From assembly GCF_003385775.1 (NCBI RefSeq), contig NZ_QRDP01000004.1, forward strand, positions 744,001-808,000: DNA of 64,000 nt, written 5' to 3'. This DNA is from Parasphingopyxis lamellibrachiae. GTDB lineage: Bacteria; Pseudomonadota; Alphaproteobacteria; Sphingomonadales; Sphingomonadaceae. The position numbers and the translations under genes were made by a program. Below the pieces are notes generated by a model. That model had not been told where the DNA came from. It saw nothing but the letters and a program-made list of their open reading frames with translations, and did not search any database. Positions 10,102-21,100 of this stretch are shown here, in pieces; positions within the stretch are counted from its first letter, which is position 1, and every line of letters begins with the position of its first letter.

Positions 10102-12225
10102 TCAGATTGCATAGAGGCGGGACAGACCGGTAAAAAAGGCAGTCGACGAGAAACGCGTCTGCGCCTGTTCGGATGATTTTCGCGCGACTTGCGCCATCCA
10201 GGCATCGTCAGCGAGCATAGCTCTGCTCCTCACGACAAGCGCGTCGACATCGTCCGGCGGAACCAGCGCACCGGTTTCGCCGTCGCGAAAAGTTTCGCCC
10301 ACGCCGCCCACATCGAAAGCGGCGATCGGCACGCCTGAAAACTGCGCTTCGATCAGCACATTGGGCAAGCCTTCGGTTTTCGAAGTCATCCAGAGCAGGT
10401 CCATCGCCGCCAGATAGTCGGGCACATTCTCGACCTGCCCCGGCATATGGAGCGATGCGGAAAGCCCGGCATCGGCAAAGCGCGCCGTAACCGCTTCGCG
10501 CAGCGGTCCATCGCCTACCATCAGGAATTGCGCCCGCGGTTCCTGCCGGGCAAGCGCGATAGCCGCCTCTGCCCAGAGCAGCGGCTGCTTCACCGCTGCA
10601 AAGCGCATCACGGCTCCGACAACCAGAGCATCCGCCGCGAGCCCCAGCCGGTTTTTGGCGGCCACCTTGTCGGGTGTCGGCGATACCCAGTCGAACCCGT
10701 TATAAAGGACGGCAAAACGCTCATCCTGAGGCACGCGCCACCATTTTACATAGCCTTTGGCGGCAGCCTCGGCGCAGAATATTGTTGTCACGTCCGATCG
10801 CGTCCTGAGCTTCCGGTACGCGGCGGGATAGGCGGCTATGGGCTCCGCGCGGCCGGATCGCGGCACCTCCGGCGCATGATGGAAATGGACGATGATCTTT
10901 GGGCAACCGGCAACCAGGCCCGCATAAGCCGCCAGCAAACCGGTCAGGTCGTTCCACGCATGGATCACGCTGGGCCGGGTTTCACGGATGTGATCGTGGA
11001 GTTTCTGCGCGCGCGCTTTCCAGCTTCCCGGCAGGAGCGAAAAGGGCATTTCCGCTGTACCCTCGCGATCCAGCCGAAGGACATTATCAGCCGTCACGCC
11101 TGCCTCTTCAGCATAAAAGGCCGACGGCGCACCATCGGCATAATCGAGCAGCGCAAGATCCACCCGGTCGAACGCACCGCTGTCCGAAAAATGCCGATAG
11201 GCCCGGGCAAGCATCCGCTCCATCCCGCCGCAACCCAATGTATTGCCGACCATCAGCAGCCGGTTTTCAGGCGCATAGAGGTGGCGATCGGCGGGCCCCC
11301 GCTCGAGCAGCCAGTCAAACGCATTTTCCAGCGGCTCCCTGGCGGCGGCCTCTCCTGCAAGTTGGCGCAGTGCTTCGCGCTCCGCCGAAGGCGCGCCGAA
11401 ATCGGCGGCCGACAGAATGGCAGCGTCGTCCAGCCAGCGATCGCGCTCGGCCGCAAGACGGGCAAGCCGACGGCGGATTTTCGCCCGTTCCTTTGCCCGG
11501 CCCGAGCGCGCATGGGCTTCCAGCAGCAGCAATCGAGCAAGAGCCGGGTAACCAAGTCCGCGATACAGCCGGGCATCGGCAAGCGCCCTTTCCTGTCCCG
11601 GTAGAGCGCTAGCAGTGAATTTCTGGATCGCATCGCGAAACAGGGCGTCGTTTCGATCGAGACCGGCTTTCAGAAGGCCGAGAATGGCCCAGTGCAATGC
11701 CGCCGGCGACGATTTTCGGTCTATCAGGTGCTGCACATAACCGCGGAGCAACGCCATGTCCTTCGCGTCGAGCATGGCGGCGATCTGTTGTGACACCCGT
11801 GTCGGTTTCGGCGTACCGAGCCTCGCGAATACCGAAGGCCGCCCAGACTGTGTCGGCGATGAGAAATCGATGGGAGGCAGCAGTTCGGCAAGCGGGTGCA
11901 TATCGCGGAAAGCGGCAACAGCGTCCTCTACAGCGGAAAAGTCGAACAGGGGCTCGACCGGGTCTTCATCGATATCGCCGCCGTTCACCAAAGCTATCAG
12001 AAACTCGGGTATTTCCGTCATTTGCCCGAGCATATGATCGGCAATACCCCGACGACCAAGATGCAACCCAGCCTCGGCAATGCAAGCCGCCGCTAGCCGG
12101 TCATGCTCTCCGCTGCGGAAAACATCACGCCACAGCGCTATCGCATCGGACCAGCGGCGCAACTGGCTCGCCATGGCAGCTGCGGCGAACGCTCCATCTT
12201 GCGGCAATGGCCGGCGGCCTGTCAT
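10102..12225 (-). CDS. Glycosyltransferase with C-terminal GT4 domain and helical N-terminus
   Basis: The last ~370 residues form a GT-B fold transferase of the GT4 type: NTLGCGGMERMLARAYRH, VIHAWNDLTG, an FCAEAAAKGYV acceptor-side segment and the E-x7-E region EGLPNVLIEAQFSGVPIAAF. The first ~330 residues are Ala/Leu-rich helical repeats resembling TPR-like scaffolds. The longest open frame begins at 12261, but an ATG at 12225 forms an ATGA overlap with the stop of the preceding gene and is preferred (707 residues). It is the last gene of the epimerase/glycosyltransferase operon, pointing to a surface polysaccharide or protein glycosylation role. Donor and acceptor are unknown. Confidence 0.85.
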   Translation of the reverse strand: MTGRRPLPQDGAFAAAAMASQLRRWSDAIALWRDVFRSGEHDRLAAACIAEAGLHLGRRGIADHMLGQMTEIPEFLIALVNGGDIDEDPVEPLFDFSAVEDAVAAFRDMHPLAELLPPIDFSSPTQSGRPSVFARLGTPKPTRVSQQIAAMLDAKDMALLRGYVQHLIDRKSSPAALHWAILGLLKAGLDRNDALFRDAIQKFTASALPGQERALADARLYRGLGYPALARLLLLEAHARSGRAKERAKIRRRLARLAAERDRWLDDAAILSAADFGAPSAEREALRQLAGEAAAREPLENAFDWLLERGPADRHLYAPENRLLMVGNTLGCGGMERMLARAYRHFSDSGAFDRVDLALLDYADGAPSAFYAEEAGVTADNVLRLDREGTAEMPFSLLPGSWKARAQKLHDHIRETRPSVIHAWNDLTGLLAAYAGLVAGCPKIIVHFHHAPEVPRSGRAEPIAAYPAAYRKLRTRSDVTTIFCAEAAAKGYVKWWRVPQDERFAVLYNGFDWVSPTPDKVAAKNRLGLAADALVVGAVMRFAAVKQPLLWAEAAIALARQEPRAQFLMVGDGPLREAVTARFADAGLSASLHMPGQVENVPDYLAAMDLLWMTSKTEGLPNVLIEAQFSGVPIAAFDVGGVGETFRDGETGALVPPDDVDALVVRSRAMLADDAWMAQVARKSSEQAQTRFSSTAFFTGLSRLYAI

Positions 12226-13061
12226 CGGCGACCGACTAGCCGGGCAAAACGAGATCGCCACCGAGCCGCCCAGCCCGCAGTGCGATATAGCCGGTCGATC
12301 TCCCGGCTGCTGCGCTCTGCCTGCCGCTCTAGGTCCCGCTCATGTCGGGCTTTCAGGGCAGCCTCGCGCCCGGCCCGTATCCGTTTTTCGCTCTTCAGCC
12401 GGTCGATTTCGGACCAGGCTTTCGCCGTCTTCGCCCGCCAGCACGCGGCTTCCCGCTCGGTTGCACCGAGTGCAGGTTGTTCGGACGGGGAGAGATAATA
12501 GGCGCCGGTAACCAGTGGCAGCGCCTCGCACATCGCCGATTCAAGCGCCGCGGTAATCTGGGCGCGAAGGTCGGAGACTGTTTGGATGTCGGCGCCCGTA
12601 AGCGCCGCATTTAGATAGCCCGCCTCTATCCAGTAAAATTCAGCGATCGGCGTCTCGTCGCTCGCCGCTTCGTTCACACCAAAAACGGACACCGGCAGCA
12701 TGACCGTTCGCATGGCCTGCACCTGCAACACCGCGAGCCTATCGTGCACCAGTTCCAGCGCAGGCGCAAAATCCTCAATTCCATGAAAGGCAAGCTGCAG
12801 ATAGCGCGCCCGCTCGCGGCTCATTTCCGCTCGAAAAACCTCCACGATATGCTGTGCGTTGCGCCCATCGACGATATGGAGATTTTTGTTCGCGCCGAGC
12901 CTCTCCATCGCCTCATGAGCAACTGTATCGAGACAAAAAACGGTCGTCGGCAGCCCGCCATCGCCCCAGTCGGGCGCATCTTCCGCATCGCGTATCGCCG
13001 CCAGCGCTTCCGCATCGGCAAACCAGTATCGCCGGGCAATCGGTGTGGTCGCATTCGTCAT
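12222..13061 (-). CDS. Unknown protein with C-terminal coiled coil, in glycosyltransferase operon
   Basis: 279 residues, no family recognised. There is no signal peptide or membrane span. The first ~190 residues look like a globular alpha/beta domain (TVFCLDTVAHEAMERL, YLQLAFHGIEDFAPAL, AEFYWIEAGYLNAAL). The last ~80 are highly charged and rich in Arg, Glu and Ala (SEIDRLKSEKRIRAGREA), a probable coiled coil with a basic end. Both gene borders are ATGA overlaps with glycosyltransferase genes, so it is translated with them. A methyltransferase-like or scaffold role is possible, but no motif I can see proves it. Confidence 0.75.
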   Translation of the reverse strand: MTNATTPIARRYWFADAEALAAIRDAEDAPDWGDGGLPTTVFCLDTVAHEAMERLGANKNLHIVDGRNAQHIVEVFRAEMSRERARYLQLAFHGIEDFAPALELVHDRLAVLQVQAMRTVMLPVSVFGVNEAASDETPIAEFYWIEAGYLNAALTGADIQTVSDLRAQITAALESAMCEALPLVTGAYYLSPSEQPALGATEREAACWRAKTAKAWSEIDRLKSEKRIRAGREAALKARHERDLERQAERSSREIDRLYRTAGWAARWRSRFARLVGRR

Positions 13062-14197
13062 TCGCCCTCACCCAGCAAGGCCCGGTGATAGAGCGCACCA
13101 TTGGCATCAGCATCGAAATGCGCCGCCGCATGGCTCAGCGCTTGCTCCCGCGACGCGGTAAAAAGCGCCGGATCGTCATGCCAACGGATAATCGCTTCCG
13201 CTATGCCCCGTGGATCAAGATCGACGAGTTCCACGCCATCCTCAGTTCCGAAATCCCGGGCAAACAGGCCTTGCGACAGGATCGCCGGAAGCCCGCACGT
13301 CATCGCTTCCATCACAACCTGCGGGAAACCTTCGGATCGTGCAGGCAACAACAGTGCGTCGTGATCGCGATAAAGGCCGGGAAGCGCGGCATAATCGTGA
13401 AACCCCAGATAGCGCCGGTTGCCCTCTTCGCGCGCGGCGAAATCGCCGGCGATTGTGAATGTCAGGTCCGGCCGTTCCTCGGCGAGGATCGCGGCTGCGG
13501 CTTCGATCAGATCGATACCCTTTTCTTCACTGTCCCGGCCGACGAAGAGGATATGGTCGCAGCGTTCCGGCGCCCCGGCGCGCGGAGAAAAATGCGCACG
13601 ATCCACGCCCCGGCGGCAAATTCGAATTTTGGAAGAGTCGGAAACGAGCGTTTCCGCCCGCGCACGCTCCGTCCCGCCCATCACGATCACCGTTCGCGCC
13701 GCTTCCGCGGCATAGCGCTCCTGCGCCATGAGAGTGCCGTGAAAAGCGGTAGCGGCAACCGGCCTTCCCTGGGCCTCCTGCACCGCCATTTGCGTGGCGA
13801 TATCGTTCCCGGCAATCCGATAGACGAAATCCACGCCTGCCGCCCGGGCAGCCCTAGCGAGAGCAAAATTATAGCCGATCATCCGTCCGTTGAGGGTGCT
13901 CACAATGTCCGGCGCATGTTCGGCAATTGCTGCACCATAATCGGCCGCAAGCATGTCGGCCGCATGCTCGCCGGCATCATCCAGCGCATCGATCCGCACG
14001 AAGCGCGCACCATGTTCCGTTTCCAGACGCCGGCGATAAATATCGTCTTCGGGCGGAAGATCGCGCATCAGCAGCGTGACGGCCGCCTGTTCGTGCAGAT
14101 TGCCTAGCAGGCTGGGATATTTGTAACTGCCGCGGATTTCCCAGTCGCGCAGGTTGTGCGCGGCATAGGCCGGTTCGAAAAAGGCGATGTTCGTCAC
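13058..14197 (-). CDS. Glycosyltransferase family 4 protein
   Basis: 379-residue GT-B fold transferase. The C-terminal donor domain is clear: ILFVGRDSEEKGIDLIEAA, the LTFTIAGDF strand and E-x7-E region EGFPQVVMEAMTCGLPAIL. The N-terminal half begins MTNIAFFEPAYAAHNL. The start is GTG with no strong ribosome site visible. It follows the epimerase by 39 bases and overlaps the next gene by ATGA. The sugar donor is not determinable from sequence; the neighbouring epimerase suggests a galactose- or uronate-type sugar, which is only inference. Confidence 0.88.
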   Translation of the reverse strand: MTNIAFFEPAYAAHNLRDWEIRGSYKYPSLLGNLHEQAAVTLLMRDLPPEDDIYRRRLETEHGARFVRIDALDDAGEHAADMLAADYGAAIAEHAPDIVSTLNGRMIGYNFALARAARAAGVDFVYRIAGNDIATQMAVQEAQGRPVAATAFHGTLMAQERYAAEAARTVIVMGGTERARAETLVSDSSKIRICRRGVDRAHFSPRAGAPERCDHILFVGRDSEEKGIDLIEAAAAILAEERPDLTFTIAGDFAAREEGNRRYLGFHDYAALPGLYRDHDALLLPARSEGFPQVVMEAMTCGLPAILSQGLFARDFGTEDGVELVDLDPRGIAEAIIRWHDDPALFTASREQALSHAAAHFDADANGALYHRALLGEGE

Positions 14198-14236
14198 GAT
14201 ACGGGGACTGTGCGCAAAAGCGGCGGCGGAAACAAG

Positions 14237-15166
14237 CTAGAGCGCAAGGCGTTCGCGATTGTCGACGAACCAGCGCCAGCTTTCCTCCAATCCGTCGCGC
14301 ACGGCAATCTGCGGGTCATAGCCAAGCGTTTCCCTTGCATGGCCGATATCGCACCAGGTGTGGACAATCTCGCCATCGCGATATGGCTGATAATCGACGG
14401 CAAAATCCCGTCCGCTGATTTCGCGCAGCATGGCGATGATGGCGTTGAGCGGCGTTCCGATACCCGTACCAAGCTGGATCGGGCCGGTTGCCTCCGATTT
14501 CAGCGCCGCGACGATGCCATCGGAAAGATCCTGCGCGTGCACATAATCGCGCGTCTGTTCGCCATCGCCATAAACGATCAATGTCTCGCCTTTCAGGATC
14601 TGCTTGATGAAATGGGCCACCACGCTCCCCTTGTGCCAGGAGCGGGGCCCGTAAACGTTGGAAAAGCGCAGCGAAGCGGCCTTTATGCCGTAACTGGCGG
14701 AATAGGCGGAACAATAGCCCTCCACGGCCAGTTTCGACGCGCCATAGGGCGATGCGGGCGAAGGAATCATGCCCTCATGCACGGGGGGAACGGCTTCGCC
14801 GATGATCGCGCCGCCGGTCGATGCGTTGACGATCCGGTTCACACCTAGCCGCCGCATCGCCTCAAGCACCACAAGGCTGCCGCCAACATTCACATCGAAA
14901 TTGAACTTCGGTTCGGAAATTGATGGAATAACACGTGTATCTGCTGCCAGATGAACAACGGCATCGACGCCGTCGAGCGCCCGTTCGACGGCGTCGGAAT
15001 CGCGAATATCGCCCTTGATAAAGGCGACATCGCAATCGGCAATCGCTTCGCGTGAACCCAGCACTTCGCTGTCGAGCACGACAATGTCGTGTCCGCCCAG
15101 CGCATTCAGCCGGGCGATCAGATTGCTGCCAACGAATCCGGCACCGCCGGTCACGAGAATCTTCAT
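14237..15166 (-). CDS. NAD-dependent nucleotide-sugar epimerase/dehydratase
   Basis: Extended short-chain dehydrogenase/reductase. Rossmann motif GGAGFVGSNLIARL lies at the N-terminus, the VVHLAADTRV region follows, and the catalytic Y-x3-K is in SPYGASKLAVEGY near residue 145. RFSNVYGPR and YGDGEQTRDYVHAQDL are typical of UDP-glucose 4-epimerase and its relatives. About 309 residues from ATG 15166; a GTG at 15178 is also in frame. First gene of the minus-strand glycan operon and divergent from the 15347 glycosyltransferase. The exact sugar (galactose, glucuronate or other) cannot be decided here. Confidence 0.9.
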   Translation of the reverse strand: MKILVTGGAGFVGSNLIARLNALGGHDIVVLDSEVLGSREAIADCDVAFIKGDIRDSDAVERALDGVDAVVHLAADTRVIPSISEPKFNFDVNVGGSLVVLEAMRRLGVNRIVNASTGGAIIGEAVPPVHEGMIPSPASPYGASKLAVEGYCSAYSASYGIKAASLRFSNVYGPRSWHKGSVVAHFIKQILKGETLIVYGDGEQTRDYVHAQDLSDGIVAALKSEATGPIQLGTGIGTPLNAIIAMLREISGRDFAVDYQPYRDGEIVHTWCDIGHARETLGYDPQIAVRDGLEESWRWFVDNRERLAL

Positions 15167-15346
15167 GAATAGGCTCACTTCTTGTGCTGCGTGTCCGCTA
15201 TCGATTGTTGGGCGCGATTGCTAGTGCCCCATCGGCAGAGCCGTATGCCGGTCTCGCAGTGAATGCAGCATTTTACGCGGCCTCACTCGTGCGGATCCGC
15301 GATATTTCGGGGTGGGAAAATTCCTCACACGCGGTAAGGACGGAAT

Positions 15347-17938
15347 ATGCAGCGCGATCAGTTCACCGTCGGTACCTTTCCGTCGCTCGATTCCTTTCAG
15401 AGCGCCGACGGGGGCAAGCTCCGTGTCCTGATTGCTACCGAAGAGATTGTCGGTCCCGTCCGCAATGGCGGAATCGCCTCAACCTATTATCATCTCGCAC
15501 GCGGCCTGGCCGCAGAAGGCCATGACGTCACCGTCTGCTATCTCAAGGGCTGCGAGGTCGAGAATGAGACGGCTGAACACTGGATCGAGCATTATGCACA
15601 ATTTGGGATAACCTTCGTCCCCCTGCCTGGTCTCGGCGAACCTCTCGCCGGGGCGAGCGCCAAATGGCAGGCGCGCTGGCTATCCTTTTACCGCTGGCTC
15701 AGAGACAGCGAACGCTTCGATATCGTGCACAGCTCCGAATGGCGGGGCGGCGCATTTTACGCGCTCCAGGCGAAGCGCCTCGGCCTCGCCTTCCAGGACA
15801 CGCTGTTCGTGACCAAGACATCGTCTCCCTATATCTGGAACCGCCACTATCAGATGCAACCGATCGACAATGTCGACCTGCTGATAGCCAGCTTTGCCGA
15901 ACAGAAATGCGTCGAATGGGCGGATATCGTGGTCGGCGGCAGCGCGCACCTGCTCAGCTTCATGGACCATATCGGCTATGCGCTGCCCGAGGGCCGCACC
16001 TATGTGCAGCCCAATATCGTCGATTTTTCAGAAGTTGTCGTCGAAGACCAGCGCGTCGAAAGGAGATTCGGCGATCTCGTAAAGGCGCGCGAACTCGTCT
16101 TTTTCGGTCGGCTGGAGCCGCGCAAAGGGCTCGATCTGTTCGTATTGGCCATCGATATGCTCGTTGCGCAGGGCATTGCGATCGACCGCATCACTTTTCT
16201 CGGCAAACCCGGCGAACCGCTGGCAACCCAGCAGGGCATGCAGCCGCTGGATTTTATTCGCGAGCGCGCCGAACACTGGCCTTTTCCGATCGATATCGTC
16301 ACCGACAGAAACCAGCCGGAAGCGCTGTCGCTGATGTGCTCGCGCGACATGATCGCCGTCATGCCTTCGCTGATCGAGAATTCGACAATGGCGGTCTATG
16401 AGGCACTGGTTCACAAAATTCCCTTCATTGCGACCGAAGTTGGCGGCACCGCCGAGCTGATCGATCCGGCGGATCATGGTGCAGCGCTCGTCCCGCCCGA
16501 CACCGAGGCGCTGGCGCTGCGCATCGGAAATGCGCTCGAAACCGGGCAGCCGCTGGCCCATCCCGCGTTCGACAATGACGCCAACCTTGCCACCTGGTAT
16601 GGCTTCCATCGCTATGTCGCCGCCCAAGGCATGGCCGCGCTGGCACCGGATATCACAGTTGCCGAAGCCCACGAAACTGTCGCGCTGATCGTCTATGCCG
16701 CAACCTCGAAGGAGGTCGACGACGCCGTTCGCCAGGCGTTGGAAACCGAAGATATCGACAGGATCGAGCTGTATGCGGCGGCCCCGGTCAGCGCCTCGGC
16801 GCGCGGGGCTATCGACCAGTTCCCGGCAGGAAAGCTCGCCCTGCACGATGTGATCGGCACATCGGCCGGAGCCTGTTTCAACACCGCGCTCGCCACCGTC
16901 GAGGCCGATATCTTCACCTTCCAGGCGGCCCATGATGCTGGATATACACCTGAATTGGCCGCAATGCTCCGTGCGGCCAGCGCCGCGCAGCCTGGATCCC
17001 TGTTCACGAGCTTGTTCGCCTTTTCGGCCGATGCCGAAGGCGGCGATCCGGACACGGTCTTCGCGCCGCTTGGCGGAGATCCGGCCAGCCAGACGCTAAC
17101 CGGAGCGGCTTATGGCCTCGAACTGGTTGCCGGTCGCGCTTCGACCTTTCGCGATCTGGGGCCTTTCGAAGCCTATCGCGTGCCCAGGGGCATGGTGCAT
17201 GAATATATCACCCGCGCCGCCCAGCACCGCCGCGACCTTTTCGTCATACCGGAGACACTTGTCACGCATGGTGGCGACTATGCGGGGATTGTAGATCAGA
17301 GCGGCCATGGTGCCTATCTGGCACAAAAGGCGATGATCGACACCGCCGCCCTCCCTACCCGGAAACTACTGCTTCACAAACCTGCCGCCGCGCGCGCGCA
17401 GGGCAATAGCGGGCGCATCATTCTTGGCCGCGCGCACAAGAATGACGGCGAAACGGCCTGGCTCACCAATGTAGAAAAGATGGGCAAGCTTTCCTCCGCC
17501 CCGCCCAATCGTCATCATGTGCTGCTCGGATTCGATTGCGACGCAGCGCGCCTCGATTTCGCCGTCCTGCACCAAGGTGCCCTGGTCATCCGCGCCAATG
17601 GCGAGGCCGTTCGGGAAGAGCGTAATTTCGGGAGCCGCGACAGGTTTACGCAGGACAGTATCGATCTGCTGCCGTTCCTCGACGACAGCGACCGGTTGCG
17701 GCTTCGCATTGAGTTCACCCGCAGCAATATACAGCGTTTTGCCTCGATCCTGGCCCAGCGCATTGAGGACGGCATCTATTTCCTGAGCGCTCGCAGCCCG
17801 ATTTACTGGGACGGAGATTTTGCCGAAGCCCTGTCCCTGATCGGAGGAGACAGGCCATCCGCCAAGCTCCCTCCGTTACGGCGTCTGGCGGGGAAAAAAC
17901 CCTCGCTCGCCAGCCGGCTGCGGGAAGCTTTGCGTTAG
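15347..17938 (+). CDS. Large glycosyltransferase: GT4 domain plus degenerate GT-A-like C-terminal half
   Basis: 863 residues. Residues ~20-430 form a GT4 transferase: GGIASTYYHLARGLAAEGH, VFFGRLEPRKGLDLFVLAID and E-x7-E segment ENSTMAVYEALVHKIPFIA. Residues ~440-660 resemble a GT2/GT-A fold (NTALATVEADIFTFQAAHDA), but the place where a DXD metal motif is expected reads QAAHDAG, so that half may be inactive or may bind substrate. The final ~200 residues are a beta-rich unknown domain. An AAGGA ribosome site precedes the ATG. It is divergent from the epimerase operon and probably part of the same surface-glycan pathway. Confidence 0.85.
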   Translation: MQRDQFTVGTFPSLDSFQSADGGKLRVLIATEEIVGPVRNGGIASTYYHLARGLAAEGHDVTVCYLKGCEVENETAEHWIEHYAQFGITFVPLPGLGEPLAGASAKWQARWLSFYRWLRDSERFDIVHSSEWRGGAFYALQAKRLGLAFQDTLFVTKTSSPYIWNRHYQMQPIDNVDLLIASFAEQKCVEWADIVVGGSAHLLSFMDHIGYALPEGRTYVQPNIVDFSEVVVEDQRVERRFGDLVKARELVFFGRLEPRKGLDLFVLAIDMLVAQGIAIDRITFLGKPGEPLATQQGMQPLDFIRERAEHWPFPIDIVTDRNQPEALSLMCSRDMIAVMPSLIENSTMAVYEALVHKIPFIATEVGGTAELIDPADHGAALVPPDTEALALRIGNALETGQPLAHPAFDNDANLATWYGFHRYVAAQGMAALAPDITVAEAHETVALIVYAATSKEVDDAVRQALETEDIDRIELYAAAPVSASARGAIDQFPAGKLALHDVIGTSAGACFNTALATVEADIFTFQAAHDAGYTPELAAMLRAASAAQPGSLFTSLFAFSADAEGGDPDTVFAPLGGDPASQTLTGAAYGLELVAGRASTFRDLGPFEAYRVPRGMVHEYITRAAQHRRDLFVIPETLVTHGGDYAGIVDQSGHGAYLAQKAMIDTAALPTRKLLLHKPAAARAQGNSGRIILGRAHKNDGETAWLTNVEKMGKLSSAPPNRHHVLLGFDCDAARLDFAVLHQGALVIRANGEAVREERNFGSRDRFTQDSIDLLPFLDDSDRLRLRIEFTRSNIQRFASILAQRIEDGIYFLSARSPIYWDGDFAEALSLIGGDRPSAKLPPLRRLAGKKPSLASRLREALR

Positions 17939-18121
17939 CCAACGCCGTTTCGACGCATGAGGGTCGACAGGGTTAACTGCCTCACATTCTACCCTTACCG
18001 AGAAGCAGCGCTGGATTCCTTAGCCCTGCGGGGTATAGATGGCGCACGGTCGCATGATCTGGAATTGCGAACCGGCCAGTGCGTCGGGTGCGCGATGACA
18101 TCGGTGTTCGAGGGGGATTGC

Positions 18122-21100
18122 ATGCGTTGGTTAGTCAGTTTTGTAGGGATGACAGCCCTTTTTGCGACCATGGTGCCTGCGCCGGCATCCGCCCAAAGCA
18201 CTCAACCAAGCCTTGAAGACAGCTTTCGCCTCGGGTCAGGCTCGGGCCTTTTGTGCCAGGTGCAATCGCGCCTTACCGATCCCGCACTCGGAACGATGTT
18301 CGACCGGGCCTATTCCATCGTCTGCCGCGACGCCGCCGAACCGGTCGGACAGATATATGCCCTGCGCAGTAACGGCGTGCCGGATCCGGTCGCCCGCCTG
18401 ACGCAGCTGCGCGCGCCCAACGTAGGTTGCGACGGAGCCGAAACGGCGACGGATCTGGAAACGATCGGCAATACGCAAAGGCTGGACTGCAGGCTGAACT
18501 CCGCGCCGGTCGGCTATACCGTCTACCGGCATCAGCGCGACGACACCGTCTATATCGCGGAAGGACTTGCGGGCTATGATAGCGCGCTGAGGCTGGGATT
18601 GCGAACAATCGTCACCGATCAGATCCTGCCGGGAACCCTGGCCATCGCAACAACCGGAATGGGTGATGCTGCCGCCTTTGCGCGAGTCCAGGCGGGCACG
18701 CTGGACAGCGATCAGGCGCTTGCCGAAGGGTATCGCCGGAACAATAGCGGCGATTATGCCGAAGCAGCCGAATTCTTCGAGACCTTGTTCCGGCGCAACG
18801 CTGCGGAGACCGATCCGGAAGCCACCGAACGCGCCGGGGAGTATCTGATCAACCAGGCGCTTCAACAGTCCAATCTCGGGGCCTTCGAAACGGCCGATGC
18901 CACCTATGCCCGCGCGCTCGCCATCCCGAGCGCCAGCCCGACCCAATTGCGCCTCCGCCGGAATTTCCGGGCGCTGCACCTTCTGAACCAGCAGCGAACG
19001 GATGAAGCGCTGGCAATTCTGGACCAAGGCCTTGCAGCGCTGATGACACCAGCCACGGGCGGAGAGCAGGCCGCGATCACCGACGCCACATCGCAACAGA
19101 TCAACAGCGGCGCCGAATTTGCCCGTCAGCTGGGTGGTGAGGAAAGCGAACGGCTTACGGTTACCGAGCGCGCCATCATTCTCGATGCACAGGCCCAGCA
19201 ATTGCGTGGATCGATCTTGCGCATGCAAGGCCATGAGGACAGGGCTATCGCGGCCCTTGCCGAAGCGCTGGAGTCAATGGAAACAGTGCGCGACGGACGG
19301 GTCCGGTCGACGGCTCGGCTCCGTGCCCAGGCCCTGACGGAACTGGCGGGTATCGATGAAACGCGCGGCAATATGGGATCGGCCGAGGCGCGCCTGCGCC
19401 AGGCCCTCAATCTGCTGGATGTACAATACCCGCTGACCATCGCCACCAGTGCGGCCAAGGCCCGGCTTGCCGCTTTTTTCGCACGGCGCGGAGAGACGGA
19501 CACTGCACTCGCGCTCTTCTCCGAAGTCGTTTCCGAAAATAGCGGCCGGGCAACACCGCGCACCAGCCTGGAAAATCAGCTGCTGCCTTATTTCGAACTC
19601 CTCCTCGGCCAGATGGATGCCAATCCCGCACTTGTCGGCGATTTCTTTCTCGCGAGCGAAACGCTCGTCCGACCCGGCGTCGCCAATACGCAGGCCGTAC
19701 TCGCGCGCGAGCTGAGCAACGGGAATGATGAAGCCGCCCGGCTGTTTCGACAGTCGGTCACGCTGACCCGGGCGATTGAAGCCGCGCGCACCGAACTGGG
19801 ACGCCTGCGCACCCGTGAACAGCAGGATCATGCGACCGTCGCGCAGATCGGGGCGCTTCAGGGCGAACTGGACGGATTGACGGCCGAGCAGGCTGCCACA
19901 CAGGCCGAGCTCGGACGCTATCCCCGATATCAGGCCGTTTCGACGGAAGCGCTCGATATTGGCGATCTGCAGGCAAGCCTGCAGCCGGGCGAAGCCTATT
20001 TGAAACTGAACGAGGTGGCCGGTCAGGTCTATGCCATATTCGTGACCAACGAGACGGCCCTGGCATATCGCGCCGGTATCGATGCTGACACGCTTGACCA
20101 GCGGGTCACCGCGCTGCGCGAGACCATTTCGACGATCGAGGACGGGGTGCGGCTTACCTACCCCTTCAATGTTCGCCTTGCGCATCAGCTGTTCGGCGAA
20201 CTGATTGGCCCGGCATCGGCGAGGCTCGCGGGGATCGAACATTTGATCTTCGAACCCGATGGGGCGATGCTTCGTCTGCCTGCGAACCTCCTGGTCACGG
20301 ACGAGGCTGGCGTAACAGCCTATGAACAGCGCGTGGCCAGTGCGGGCGGCGACTTGTTCGACTTTTCCGGCGTCGCCTGGCTGGGGCGCGAACGGGCGAT
20401 CAGCACGGCGCTCTCCGCGCGCGGCTTTCGCGATGTCCGCAACCTGCCGCCATCGAGCGCATCCCGGCAGTATCTGGGGCTGGGAGAAAATGCCCCGCCA
20501 AGGGCGCGTATCCGCCCCGCGAGCCTTGACCGGGGCCAGAGCGATCCGCGCTGTGGCTGGCCGCTCAGTTTCTGGAACGCCCCCATCTCGGCGCGCGAAT
20601 TGCGGACCGCGCTGCGCCTTGTAGGCGATGAAGGTTCGGCGATCATAACCGGAGGGGATTTCACCGATAGCGCAATCAGCGAGCAGCCCAATCTCAACGA
20701 TTACCGCATCCTGCATTTCGCCACCCATGGCCTGGTCACGCAGGCCCGGCCGGACTGCCCGCCCCTGCCCGCACTGCTGACCTCGTTCGCCGATGGCGAT
20801 TCGTCGGACGGCCTGCTGGAATTCGGTGAGATATTCGACCTCAAACTTGATGCCGATCTCGTTATCCTCTCCGCTTGCGATACGGCCAGCGCGGCCGGGG
20901 TGGCAGCTTCGGAAGCCGCTGGCGTTACCGGCGGAACATCGGCGCTGGACGGGCTTGTCCGCGCATTTGTCGGCGCGGGCAGCCGAACCGTGATTGCCAG
21001 CCACTGGCCGGCGCCCGACGATTTCGGCGCCACGGAGAGATTGATAACCGGCCTGTTCGAGGTAGGGCCGAATGTTGCGCTCGGCGCAAGCATGCGATCC

